Shown: positions 56,576 to 64,000 of the stretch, piece after piece
How the letters are laid out: the number at the start of each line of letters is the position of its first letter
How positions within the stretch are numbered: the stretch's first letter is position 1
NCBI RefSeq assembly: GCF_020524165.1
Contig: NZ_JAIVKU010000004.1
Location: forward strand, 620,001 to 684,000
DNA from: Guptibacillus hwajinpoensis
GTDB lineage: Bacteria > Bacillota > Bacilli > Bacillales > Guptibacillaceae
Reading direction: 5' to 3'
Length of the DNA: 64,000 nucleotides
Notes under the pieces: model-generated
Database searches by the model: none
Told to the model about the DNA's origin: nothing
The model's input: only the letters and a program-made list of their open reading frames with translations
Program-made: the position numbers and the translations under genes

Positions 56576-57394
56576 CTATTTTCCAATAAACATTTGTGTC
56601 CAATAATGCCCATCTTGGGCAAGCCCCACTCCGATGTGAGTAAAACTGCTATTCATAATGTTTTTGCGATGACCTTCACTCTTCATCCATGCATCAACTA
56701 CTGCTTCAGGAGTCTGTTGTCCCTGAGCGATATTTTCACCAGCTGTATTAAAGTCGACACCGAAATCCCTCATCATATCAAATGGAGAACCGTATGTGGG
56801 ACTTGTATGTGAAAAATAATTTTTTTGCTGCATGTCACGTGATTTTTCCTGAGCGACATCGCTTAATGATGGCATAGCTTTTAATGGAGAGAGCCCTTGT
56901 TTTTTTCGTTCTTTGTTTGTTAAATCAATCACCTGCTGAACTTCCTTCGTTATTTCTCCCGAAGGCTCTGATGTAGGAGATTTTTCTTTATTTGTATCAG
57001 GGGCTACGTTTTCGTTAGGTTGAGGTTGAGCTTGACCTGTATCTTGATCTGGTCTCATTTTTTGTTGACGCTGTTGTTCTTCTTTGCCCCCAATGCCATA
57101 TTGTTCAGGGAAGCCTTCTGGTAGATATTCTCGCGGATCTACTCCTGGTAGAACTTCGTTAAATTCAAATTGGCCATCTTGAACCATTTCCCCATGAGGG
57201 AATTTTGCACTTGGGGTCTCTGTACTATAGGAGTTAGGATCAATGGTTAGTTGACCACTGTTTATCCGCTGAATTCCTTCTGTAGGCGCACTTGTTTTGT
57301 TTATATTTAATGCTTCTTCATCGTTATTATTTGCATTACATGCTCCTAGAAGCAGCAATCCTGGCAATAACAAAGGCATAAGCTTTTTGTACAT
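56576..57394 (-). CDS. CAP-domain lipoprotein
   Basis: 272-residue lipoprotein: a signal ends in LLGACN (Cys19), then a long low-complexity linker (about 25-150, rich in N, Q, P, E), then a C-terminal SCP/CAP domain (about 150-272) with ITLTNKERKKQG-like VIDLTNKERKKQGL, HTSPTYGSPFDMMRDFG, and AGENIAQGQQTPEAVVDAWMKSEGHRKNIM. The CAP His and Glu residues are present. It is like the Bacillus YkwD/YlbC group, of unknown function, and would sit outside the cell. ATG 57394 has AAGGAGGGC upstream. Confidence 0.88.
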   Translation of the reverse strand: MYKKLMPLLLPGLLLLGACNANNNDEEALNINKTSAPTEGIQRINSGQLTIDPNSYSTETPSAKFPHGEMVQDGQFEFNEVLPGVDPREYLPEGFPEQYGIGGKEEQQRQQKMRPDQDTGQAQPQPNENVAPDTNKEKSPTSEPSGEITKEVQQVIDLTNKERKKQGLSPLKAMPSLSDVAQEKSRDMQQKNYFSHTSPTYGSPFDMMRDFGVDFNTAGENIAQGQQTPEAVVDAWMKSEGHRKNIMNSSFTHIGVGLAQDGHYWTQMFIGK

Positions 57395-57496
57395 CTGTTG
57401 CCCTCCTTTAGTTGATTTTGTTACTATCTTAGTTTTTCTAAAGAAGGGAAAAGTATTTGTGGTAAATAGCGAGAATCACGCAGGTTCTTTACAAAA

Positions 57497-57524
57497 AAAT
57501 AACCCTCTCATAAGAGGGTTATTT
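57497..57524 (-). terminator. terminator of ppc
   Basis: AAATAACCCTCT-CATA-AGAGGGTTATTT is a perfect 12-bp stem, with a T-run on the minus strand, a few bases past the ppc stop. Confidence 0.92.
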
Positions 57525-57529
57525 GAATA

Positions 57530-60286
57530 TCATCCTGTATTCCGAAGGCCAGCGGCAATGCCGTTAATGGTTAGCAGAATTTCTTTCAATAACTCATCGT
57601 CCTCACTACCTTGAGATCGATACGTTGAAATTAATTCAACTTGAAGTGAACTTAATGGATCAACGTAAGGGTTGCGTAAACGGATGGAGTCTTTAATATT
57701 TGGCGTACCATCAAGAAGCTCTTCTTGTCCTGTAATGGTTAAGATAACATCCTTCGTACGATGATATTCATCGACAATCTTACCAAAAATCCGATTTGCG
57801 AGCTGTTCGTCATCAATCAGAGACATATACTTCTCAGCGGTTGCGAGGTCCGCTTTCATTAGACCCATTTGTAAGTTATCAATAAGTGAAGCGAAAAATG
57901 GCCAGTTTTGATACATTTCTTTTAAATTCTTTAAGCCTTCTTCTGTTGTAGCGAGTTTCGTTAAACCAGTGCCTGAAGCATACCATGCTGGCATCAGTTG
58001 ACGACTTTGAGTCCAGGCAAATACCCAAGGAATTGCACGTAAATCATCAAAGTGATCAGTTCCTTTTCTACTCATAGGGCGTGAACCAATGTTTAGTGCG
58101 CCAAGTTCTGGGAGTGGCGTTCCTTGTTTAAAGTAAGCAAGGAATCCGTCGTCCTCAAATACAAGGGACTGATAAGACTTAAGTGAAACTGCTGACATTT
58201 CTTCCATCATTTTATGCCATTTTTCTTGACGCTGATCTGTTTCAATTCCTGAAACAGCAGAAGTTAGTAAAGTCGTAGTTGCTTGTTCCAAACTTCGATA
58301 AGCGATATCGTAAAGCAAATAGCGAGAAGAAAGCACTTCACCTTGCTCCGTAATTTTGACCCCAGCTGTATATGTTTCTGGTGGTTGTGACAAAAGACTT
58401 CTGCGAAGTGGGCCACCACCTCGGCCAAGTGCACCTCCACGTCCATGGAAGAATTTAAGACGAAGGTTGCGTTCAGATGCTATGCTGCTAATTTCTTGTT
58501 GTGCCTGATAAAGCTTCCAGTTAGCTGTAAGTGTACCTCCATCCTTACTGCCATCTGAATACCCAAGCATAATTTCCTGACGGTTTTCGAGCTTGGCTAA
58601 GTGGTTTTTATAAACCGGTAGTTCAAAAAGCTTCTTCATGATGGAAGGTCCAGCCTTAAGATCATCGATGGTTTCAAGTAAAGGAGCAATATTTAAATCA
58701 CTCTCGACACTCCCATCTGCATGTAATCGATAAATGTTTGCTTCTTTCGCAAGAACGAGTACCTCAAGAAGATCACTTGCCGAACGGGTCATACTAATTA
58801 AGTAAACAGAAATTGATTTTGTACCGAACTCTTGATGAGCTTTTTTAATCATTGTAAAAATATCAATGATTTTCCGTGTTTTTTCGGAGTAGTCCTCATA
58901 AGTCGATAAAACAGGACGCGGATCTTCCAAAATACTAGTGAGTAGTTGAACTTTTTCTTCTTCCTCAAGAGCTGCGTAATCACGTGACATGTTCACCCGA
59001 TTTAAAATTTCTGCAATTGCTCCTTCATGTTCACCACTATGATTACGAACATCTAGTGTAGCAAGGTGAAAACCGAAAAGGGATGCTTGACGAATAAGTT
59101 TATTTAATTCTGAAAAGTGGGCACCTTCCGGAAAATGTTGACGTAAACTATTGCTTATTAGCTTTAAATCTGCAATAAATTGTTCCGTATTTTTGTATCC
59201 GTTCTCATGGTTCACTTCAGTTAATTTTTCTAATACATATGCCAATTTAACTCGATAAGCCTCATGAGGAACGCCCCACTCCTTTACATTTGGAAATCGA
59301 CGTTTATCTTCCTCAATGGATTCCATCAACTCGTTACAGATGGAAATGCGGTTGGTGGATTGACTGAGTTGTCTCATTAAATTTTTTACTGATTCTTTGT
59401 ATTTTGAAATGACAACTTCTCGCTGACGTTTGAGTGTACTCCAGGTAACCTCTGGGGTTACAAAGGGATTCCCGTCTCGATCTCCGCCGATCCAAGAGCC
59501 AAATTTTAAAATATTCGGCACTTCCCATTTGGCATCAGGATAATGTTCCTGTAAACACTCTTCTAGCTCCTGATGGATTTGAGGTAAAACTTCAAATAGG
59601 GTTTCTTCAAAATAAAACAGCCCCATGTTCACCTCATCCATGACGGAAGGCTTTTTATGTCGCAATTCATCTGTTTGCCATAGGATGGTAATTTCATTAA
59701 GTAGGTCTGCTTTTAATGCTTTTTGTTCTCTCTTGGTTAGTAACGGGTTATCTAATTGTTGTAATGATTTCGCGATCCGTTTATGAATTTCTAGTACTGA
59801 GCGTCTTGTTGCTTCAGTGGGATGTGCCGTTAAAATCAGTTCAAGTGAGAGAGAGGATAACGTATCTTCGATCAACTCACCAGGAACATTGTTCTTCTTA
59901 AGTAAAGAAATTGCGTGCGGAATTGAGCCGGGTTGCGATTGCTCTTCCTCTAGCATTTGATAATCTCTACGTCTTCTTATACGATGATTTTGTTCTGCAA
60001 TATTGACGAGATGAAAATAGAGAGCAAAAGCTCGAATAACTTGTTTTCTCATTGGTGGCTGAAGCGTCTGAATGGTTTCTTTTAACTGTTGAGATGTTTC
60101 GAGGTCAGCCTCAGTTCTCAACGATTTCGTTTTCTCACGAATTGATTCAACCATCTCAAGTAGTTCTTTGCCTCCATGCTGCACTAAAACGTCACCGAGA
60201 AGGCTTCCTAGCATGTTAATGTCACGCCTTAGGGCAACGTGGTGACTTTGTTGTGTTGAATGTGCCGTATCAATTGTCATGTCCAA
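57530..60286 (-). CDS. ppc: phosphoenolpyruvate carboxylase
   Basis: 918-residue enzyme that carboxylates phosphoenolpyruvate with bicarbonate to oxaloacetate, refilling the TCA cycle. Key motifs are LTAHPTEATRRS (catalytic His), GWIGGDRDGNP-like SWIGGDRDGNPFVT, MLGYSDGSKDGG, KFFHGRGGALGRGGGP, and the exact C-terminal RNTG. It has the normal length, and is often absent from B. subtilis-like genomes, which use pyruvate carboxylase. ATG 60286 is preceded by AAGGTTG. Candidate CcpA and dyad sites lie upstream. Confidence 0.95.
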   Translation of the reverse strand: MDMTIDTAHSTQQSHHVALRRDINMLGSLLGDVLVQHGGKELLEMVESIREKTKSLRTEADLETSQQLKETIQTLQPPMRKQVIRAFALYFHLVNIAEQNHRIRRRRDYQMLEEEQSQPGSIPHAISLLKKNNVPGELIEDTLSSLSLELILTAHPTEATRRSVLEIHKRIAKSLQQLDNPLLTKREQKALKADLLNEITILWQTDELRHKKPSVMDEVNMGLFYFEETLFEVLPQIHQELEECLQEHYPDAKWEVPNILKFGSWIGGDRDGNPFVTPEVTWSTLKRQREVVISKYKESVKNLMRQLSQSTNRISICNELMESIEEDKRRFPNVKEWGVPHEAYRVKLAYVLEKLTEVNHENGYKNTEQFIADLKLISNSLRQHFPEGAHFSELNKLIRQASLFGFHLATLDVRNHSGEHEGAIAEILNRVNMSRDYAALEEEEKVQLLTSILEDPRPVLSTYEDYSEKTRKIIDIFTMIKKAHQEFGTKSISVYLISMTRSASDLLEVLVLAKEANIYRLHADGSVESDLNIAPLLETIDDLKAGPSIMKKLFELPVYKNHLAKLENRQEIMLGYSDGSKDGGTLTANWKLYQAQQEISSIASERNLRLKFFHGRGGALGRGGGPLRRSLLSQPPETYTAGVKITEQGEVLSSRYLLYDIAYRSLEQATTTLLTSAVSGIETDQRQEKWHKMMEEMSAVSLKSYQSLVFEDDGFLAYFKQGTPLPELGALNIGSRPMSRKGTDHFDDLRAIPWVFAWTQSRQLMPAWYASGTGLTKLATTEEGLKNLKEMYQNWPFFASLIDNLQMGLMKADLATAEKYMSLIDDEQLANRIFGKIVDEYHRTKDVILTITGQEELLDGTPNIKDSIRLRNPYVDPLSSLQVELISTYRSQGSEDDELLKEILLTINGIAAGLRNTG

Positions 60287-60365
60287 TCAACCTTTCTTCT
60301 AATAACTTAATACCAAATATTAAAAATATTTCAATAAACTTATTATAAACAAGAAATTTTATTCT

Positions 60366-60382
60366 TGTCATCTTTTATGACA
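60366..60382. promoter_or_regulatory. 6-5-6 inverted repeat upstream of ppc
   Basis: TGTCAT-CTTTT-ATGACA is a perfect dyad about 80 bp before the ppc start, overlapping its probable promoter. The regulator is unknown. Confidence 0.4.
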
Positions 60383-60428
60383 CTTGATTTTCTATACGGA
60401 ATCAGCTGTTAGTACTGAAAAGACAACA

Positions 60429-60444
60429 ATGAAAACGCATTCAA
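60429..60444. promoter_or_regulatory. cre-like (CcpA) site upstream of ppc
   Basis: ATGAAAACGCATTCAA fits the cre consensus WTGNAANCGNWNNCWW at every defined position. It lies about 143 bp upstream of ppc, so control by carbon-catabolite protein CcpA is plausible; position relative to the promoter leaves the sign of control open. Confidence 0.5.
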
Positions 60445-60473
60445 ATGTTTTTTATTTTTTTTGTATTTTCATG

Positions 60474-60503
60474 AAAAAATCCGCAAAACTATGCGGATTT
60501 TTC
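60474..60503 (-). terminator. terminator of the K+ uptake operon
   Basis: AAAAATCCGCA and TGCGGATTTTT form an 11-bp perfect stem with a 6-nt loop and T-run, just after the TrkA-like gene. Confidence 0.9.
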
Positions 60504-60509
60504 AATAAT

Positions 60510-61169
60510 TTAAATCGAGTACTTTTGTTTAAAGCGCTCGATTTTTTTATTTTCTCCAACCATTAAGATAACGTCGCCTTTTTGGAATGCGACTTCGGCA
60601 TATCGACTCAAAATAGGAGCTTCCTTACGCAAGATTAGCGAAACATTTAATTCATATTTTCTTGAAAAATCGAGCTCAAAAAGTGTCTTTCCGACTAACT
60701 CTACTGGAACTTCCACTTCAATCGCAGATACGTTCTTTGTGATTTCAATGTACTCCAGCACATTTGGCATCATGATTTGTTTCGCTACTTTCATACCAGC
60801 TTCTTCTTCTGGATAAATGACCTGATCCGCACCCAAGTTCGATAAAATTTCACCAATTTCTCGGCTAACTGCTTTAGTAATGATTTTTTTTGCTTTACGA
60901 TCGCGAAGCCGGTTCGTAATCAAAATCGCCGAATAGGCATCCGTACCGATCGCCACAAATACGGCATCATACTGCTCGACATTGAGGTCATCCATCACTC
61001 TGTTTTCGCGTAAATCCCCCACGATGGAATGGGTTGTATAGTCATCGATGTCTTCTAACGGTCCCTCATCTTTATCACACACGACGACATCACATTTTTG
61101 CTCATATAATTCTCGAATAATGCCTTTCGCAAACCTTCCTGCTCCAATTACCAAAAATTGTTTACGCAA
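60510..61169 (-). CDS. TrkA/KtrA-type K+ transport regulatory subunit
   Basis: 219-residue cytosolic gating ring subunit. It has an N-terminal RCK_N Rossmann domain with VIGAGRFAKGIIRELYEQ (GxGxxxxG-like), the acidic strand end VVCDKDE that binds nucleotide, and VFVAIGTDAYSAIL; a C-terminal RCK_C domain follows (about 135-215). It would bind ATP/ADP and the Ktr channel-like partner. It lies 15 bp downstream of the gene for that partner. KtrA and KtrC cannot be told apart here. Confidence 0.93.
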   Translation of the reverse strand: MRKQFLVIGAGRFAKGIIRELYEQKCDVVVCDKDEGPLEDIDDYTTHSIVGDLRENRVMDDLNVEQYDAVFVAIGTDAYSAILITNRLRDRKAKKIITKAVSREIGEILSNLGADQVIYPEEEAGMKVAKQIMMPNVLEYIEITKNVSAIEVEVPVELVGKTLFELDFSRKYELNVSLILRKEAPILSRYAEVAFQKGDVILMVGENKKIERFKQKYSI

Positions 61170-61184
61170 TAGTTCTCACTCCTT

Positions 61185-62498
61185 TTATCCAACAGCCAGG
61201 TCTTCTTTAATATAACGAGTTCTCGATTTTTCGATTTTAAAGACAGCGTAAATGAAGCTAAATACGCCAATGCGTCCAATAATCATCAGCATACATAATA
61301 ATAACTTTGATACTCCTGCAAGTTCACCCGTGATCCCCATCGATAACCCGGTGTTGGTTAAGGCTGAGATCACTTCAAAAGCGACTAAAAGGATTTCTTG
61401 AGATTCAAAATACGAAAGTACAATGGTCGAAAACGCAAATAAAAAGATGAAGCTTAAAAAGATCAAAAAGGATTTATTAATCGAATCCTGAGAAATGGTT
61501 TTCTTAAATAGAGTGGTATATTCTTCTGACTTTGCAACGGATACCATTTTTGCTAGGAGCACTGCAAAAGTAGTAAGGCGAAGTCCTCCTCCTGTACTTG
61601 AAGAAGATCCTCCAATGAACATTAAGCTCATTAAAACAAGAACGCTTGTTATATCTAGGGTTGAAATATCGACAGTTGTTAACCCTCCGTTTCTGGAGGT
61701 GGCAGATAGAAAAACGACATTTACAAATTTATCCCATAAAGACAAGTGATGAAACACACCGTTATGCTCTAAAAAGAAATATAAGAAGAGTCCTACGAGA
61801 AATAGCGTACTATGGAGTCTGATATTCACTTTTGTAAATAAGCTTTTCTTTTTACGAAAGCCGAGTATGTATTCGACAATAGTAGGAAATCCAAGACTAC
61901 CAAGAAAAATCATTGTTGCTGACGTCAAGAGCAATAACCAATTATGCTGATAAGAAATTAAGCTATCACCAAATAAATCAAACCCTGCATTGGTAAAGCT
62001 TGCAACGCTGTGAAAAACGGTAACAAAGACCGCTTCTTTTATAGAGCTATATTGATCGTTAATCGCATTAAACATAAGACTAAAACCAATAGCTTCAACA
62101 GTTAACGCAATCATTAATACTGAGAGGCTTAACGAACGAATGGTTTTTAGCTGAGATTGATTTTGGTCTTTCGAAATGAGAAGCATGCTAGACATTGTCA
62201 ATTTCTTTCCCATCATTAGAAAAAGATAGCTGACGAGGACGAGAATTCCAATGCCTCCGAGCTGCATTTCGATAATCAATAAGGCCTGACCAACTCGAGT
62301 GAAATCTGTTGAGATGTTCACAGAAGATAAACCGGTTACGCTAAGAGCACTTGTTGAAATAAAAAGCGAATCAATCGTTTGAAGTGACCCGTAATGCGAA
62401 AAAGGCAGTAGATAAAGGAATGCAAATAAGACAATGGTTCCTACATAGGTGATAAAAATATAACGAAATGATTGAATCGTTGATTTGGTTTTTAACAT
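61185..62498 (-). CDS. TrkH/KtrB-type K+ transporter membrane subunit
   Basis: 437-residue membrane protein with about eight helices in four M1-P-M2 repeats. Selectivity-filter-like segments are visible, for example STSALSVTGLSSV, VASFTNAGFDLFG, ATSRNGGLTTVD and SALTNTGLSMGIT. It forms the K+ conducting part and pairs with the gene at 60510. The K+ system supports osmotic and pH adaptation. ATG 62498 has GAGAGGTGC upstream. Confidence 0.93.
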   Translation of the reverse strand: MLKTKSTIQSFRYIFITYVGTIVLFAFLYLLPFSHYGSLQTIDSLFISTSALSVTGLSSVNISTDFTRVGQALLIIEMQLGGIGILVLVSYLFLMMGKKLTMSSMLLISKDQNQSQLKTIRSLSLSVLMIALTVEAIGFSLMFNAINDQYSSIKEAVFVTVFHSVASFTNAGFDLFGDSLISYQHNWLLLLTSATMIFLGSLGFPTIVEYILGFRKKKSLFTKVNIRLHSTLFLVGLFLYFFLEHNGVFHHLSLWDKFVNVVFLSATSRNGGLTTVDISTLDITSVLVLMSLMFIGGSSSSTGGGLRLTTFAVLLAKMVSVAKSEEYTTLFKKTISQDSINKSFLIFLSFIFLFAFSTIVLSYFESQEILLVAFEVISALTNTGLSMGITGELAGVSKLLLCMLMIIGRIGVFSFIYAVFKIEKSRTRYIKEDLAVG

Positions 62499-62571
62499 AG
62501 CACCTCTCCAAACGATGATCTGTAGATTTGTCCACTATATCATAAACGGTTTTGCTTAGTTTCCATAATAA

Positions 62572-62598
62572 AACCACTTAAGATCCCCCTAAGTGGTT
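62572..62598 (-). terminator. terminator of the MBL-fold hydrolase gene
   Basis: AACCACTTA and TAAGTGGTT form a perfect 9-bp stem, ending the transcript next to the stop of the hydrolase gene. Confidence 0.8.
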
Positions 62599-62599
62599 C

Positions 62600-63544
62600 T
62601 TACGTTTTTCGATCAGCGTAATCTATTAGGCCAAGTGCCGACACTTGTAAGTCCATTTTGATGTATTGATAAACGGGATGTTCAAGAGGCACTCCTTCTT
62701 TGAATAAAACTCCTTGGACGGTACTGAGAAGCGATTTGAAAAGGTGTTCTGATCGCTCATCATTCGGCTTTTCTTGACTTGTTACTTCTTCCGTTATTCT
62801 CAAAAATACAGATAGCCACGTTGTTAATTGTCGAATGACTTCATCCGGATTGTTAGACTTGCCATAGTGCCCAAAGTAAATATGACTAGGCTGGAATGAC
62901 ATGATTTTTTCAGCAGATGCTAGCATATCATCTGGATCAAATTGATTTGGTGAAGTTGAGGGTAAATAAAGTTCTGTCTCAAGTTGTGGGTAATAAACCC
63001 CTACTGTGTCACCCACAAACATGCCGTTCGTTTTGGAATCATGTATAGAAAAATGATGTTTCGCATGTCCTGGTGTATCGATAAATGTTAACGTGCGATT
63101 CTGACCAATCTTCAGTTCATCGTAATCCTTCAAAATCATTAACCGGTCTTCTGGTATCGGTAGAATTGGTTCAAATAGCTCCTTAAACCGTTCGCCATAA
63201 ACAGCTTTGGCGCCTTTAATTAAGCGAGTTGGATTTTCTAAATGCCGTGCACCTTTTGAGTGAACGAGAACGCGGGCGTTAGGGCATTTTTCGAGCAGGA
63301 GTCCTGCCCCGCCGGCGTGATCAAGATGAATGTGTGTCACAATAATATGACGCACTAAATTCAGGTCGATTTGTAATTTTTCTAACCCGCTAATTAAGTG
63401 TGGAATCGAAGGACTTGCGCTTGTTTCAATAATGGTTAGTTCTTCTTCATGCAGGACATAGCAACCTGTCCGCTGTGTAAGAGACAGGTCGTAAAGATCG
63501 ATAAGAGATAAATCTTCTGCTATTCGTATAGGATATTGCTTCAC
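62600..63544 (-). CDS. MBL-fold metallo-hydrolase
   Basis: 314-residue metallo-beta-lactamase-fold enzyme, probably hydrolysing a thioester, lactone or similar substrate. The metal ligands are HIHLDHAGG (HxHxDH), TPGHAKHHFSIHD, FVGDTVGVYYP and YFGHYGKS. It has no signal peptide. It is a single gene with its own terminator. The substrate cannot be deduced. ATG 63544 has GGAGGGATTGA upstream. Confidence 0.9.
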   Translation of the reverse strand: MKQYPIRIAEDLSLIDLYDLSLTQRTGCYVLHEEELTIIETSASPSIPHLISGLEKLQIDLNLVRHIIVTHIHLDHAGGAGLLLEKCPNARVLVHSKGARHLENPTRLIKGAKAVYGERFKELFEPILPIPEDRLMILKDYDELKIGQNRTLTFIDTPGHAKHHFSIHDSKTNGMFVGDTVGVYYPQLETELYLPSTSPNQFDPDDMLASAEKIMSFQPSHIYFGHYGKSNNPDEVIRQLTTWLSVFLRITEEVTSQEKPNDERSEHLFKSLLSTVQGVLFKEGVPLEHPVYQYIKMDLQVSALGLIDYADRKT

Positions 63545-63651
63545 CGTTCAATCCCTCCATTAAAAGTAACAATTACATCCTTAATCACTTCTTGATGATA
63601 ATTGAATATCCTTTTTAAAATGTATATTGGAGCTAATAACAACCTTACTTG

Positions 63652-64000
63652 TTAATCGAGGTGACTTGTTGAGTGATAAAGTTCATTTACCCATTCGTCT
63701 CCATTTCTTCTTAAAACCGTTAAAGATGTGTTTACAATATGCTTTTCATGATTTAATTCTGGTAACGTGCTTTTAAAGAAATGTCGAAGAAAAGATCCAT
63801 GACTAACGATAAGAATGTTTTGAGCTGGATATTGTTGATATAAGTCATTTAAAGCTTCATGGGCTCTTGCCACTACAAGTTCTTCTTTTTCAATGCCGAG
63901 ATCTAACTCACGCCAGTTCTCTCCCCATTTCTCAATGCGCTCTTGCTCCGTAGTGCCTTCAATTTGCCCTCCGCCAGCTTCTCGCAGCCTTGGATCCGTT
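63652..64000 (-). CDS. histidine phosphatase (phosphoglycerate mutase-like) protein, 5' part missing
   Basis: C-terminal part of a histidine phosphatase. The window edge cuts off the start, including the first RHG motif. Visible are DPRLREAGGGQIEGTTEQERIEKW (in parts: DPRLREAGGG, the usual Asp-x-x-Leu-x-Glu segment), a helix with EELVVARAHEAL, and the second catalytic motif NILIVSHGSFLRHFF. The frame is open from the edge to the stop at 63652. The substrate is unknown; members include sugar phosphatases and alpha-ribazole phosphatases. Confidence 0.85.
   Translation of the reverse strand, partial: TDPRLREAGGGQIEGTTEQERIEKWGENWRELDLGIEKEELVVARAHEALNDLYQQYPAQNILIVSHGSFLRHFFKSTLPELNHEKHIVNTSLTVLRRNGDEWVNELYHSTSHLD

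Overview
The window looks like a chromosome segment from a Gram-positive Bacillales bacterium (Bacillus-like, moderate to low G+C, probably environmental or marine/alkaliphile-type). The evidence is strong AGGAGG ribosome binding sites with ATG/GTG/TTG starts, short perfect-stem intrinsic terminators, a SAM-I riboswitch and a guanine riboswitch of Bacillus type, an xpt-pbuX operon, a Ktr-type K+ system, lipoproteins with LxxC lipoboxes, and CsoR-, CcpA- and Rex/Fnr-like sites. The genus cannot be fixed from the sequence alone. No tRNA, rRNA, CRISPR, insertion sequence or phage gene was seen.

Region 1 (1-8 kb, minus strand) is a copper-handling island: multicopper oxidase, small SHOCT protein, CopB-type P1B-ATPase, OmpR-type response regulator and histidine kinase, four-helix Csp copper-storage protein, and two lipoproteins (F510_1955-type and YdhK-type). 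A CsoR-like operator sits before the SHOCT/oxidase pair. The oxidase and the ATPase each carry one in-frame TAA inside an otherwise intact, family-like reading frame. Region 2 (8-22.4 kb) is mostly housekeeping: murB, a SAM-riboswitch-controlled homocysteine methyltransferase, a cyclic-nucleotide phosphodiesterase/nucleotidase, rlmN, a CPBP protease, a lactate permease with two Rex/Fnr-like sites, a luciferase-like monooxygenase, and guanine-riboswitch xpt-pbuX.

Region 3 (22.4-33.4 kb) is a glycolate/lactate utilisation block: LctP/GlcA-type permease, FAH-family hydrolase, GlcD-GlcF-GlcE flavin/iron-sulfur oxidase, GntR regulator, malate synthase G and a divergent LysR regulator. Together they would take up a 2-hydroxyacid, oxidise glycolate to glyoxylate and condense it with acetyl-CoA to malate. 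Region 4 (33.4-36.8 kb) holds a YrhK protein, an aldo/keto reductase, and an OsmC-family gene whose peroxidatic cysteine codon is replaced by in-frame TGA followed by a SECIS-like hairpin. This is a candidate selenoprotein and the most striking feature of the window.

Region 5 (36.9-52.5 kb) is a long minus-strand catabolic cluster: acyl-CoA dehydrogenases, TAXI-type TRAP transporter, acyl-CoA ligase, enoyl-CoA hydratase, two 3-hydroxyacyl-CoA dehydrogenases, PaaI-like thioesterase and thiolase. It is followed upstream by a ketopantoate-reductase-like gene, a PAS-AAA-Fis sigma-54 activator and an FAD-linked 2-hydroxyacid dehydrogenase. Two nearly identical -24/-12 promoters precede the cluster and the reductase gene, so a dedicated sigma-54 regulon for uptake and beta-oxidation of an unknown acid is inferred. 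Region 6 (52.6-64 kb) has a flotillin, a second short acyl-CoA dehydrogenase/MaoC operon with a TetR-type dyad, a CAP-domain lipoprotein, PEP carboxylase, a Ktr K+ uptake pair, an MBL-fold hydrolase and the 3' part of a histidine phosphatase gene.
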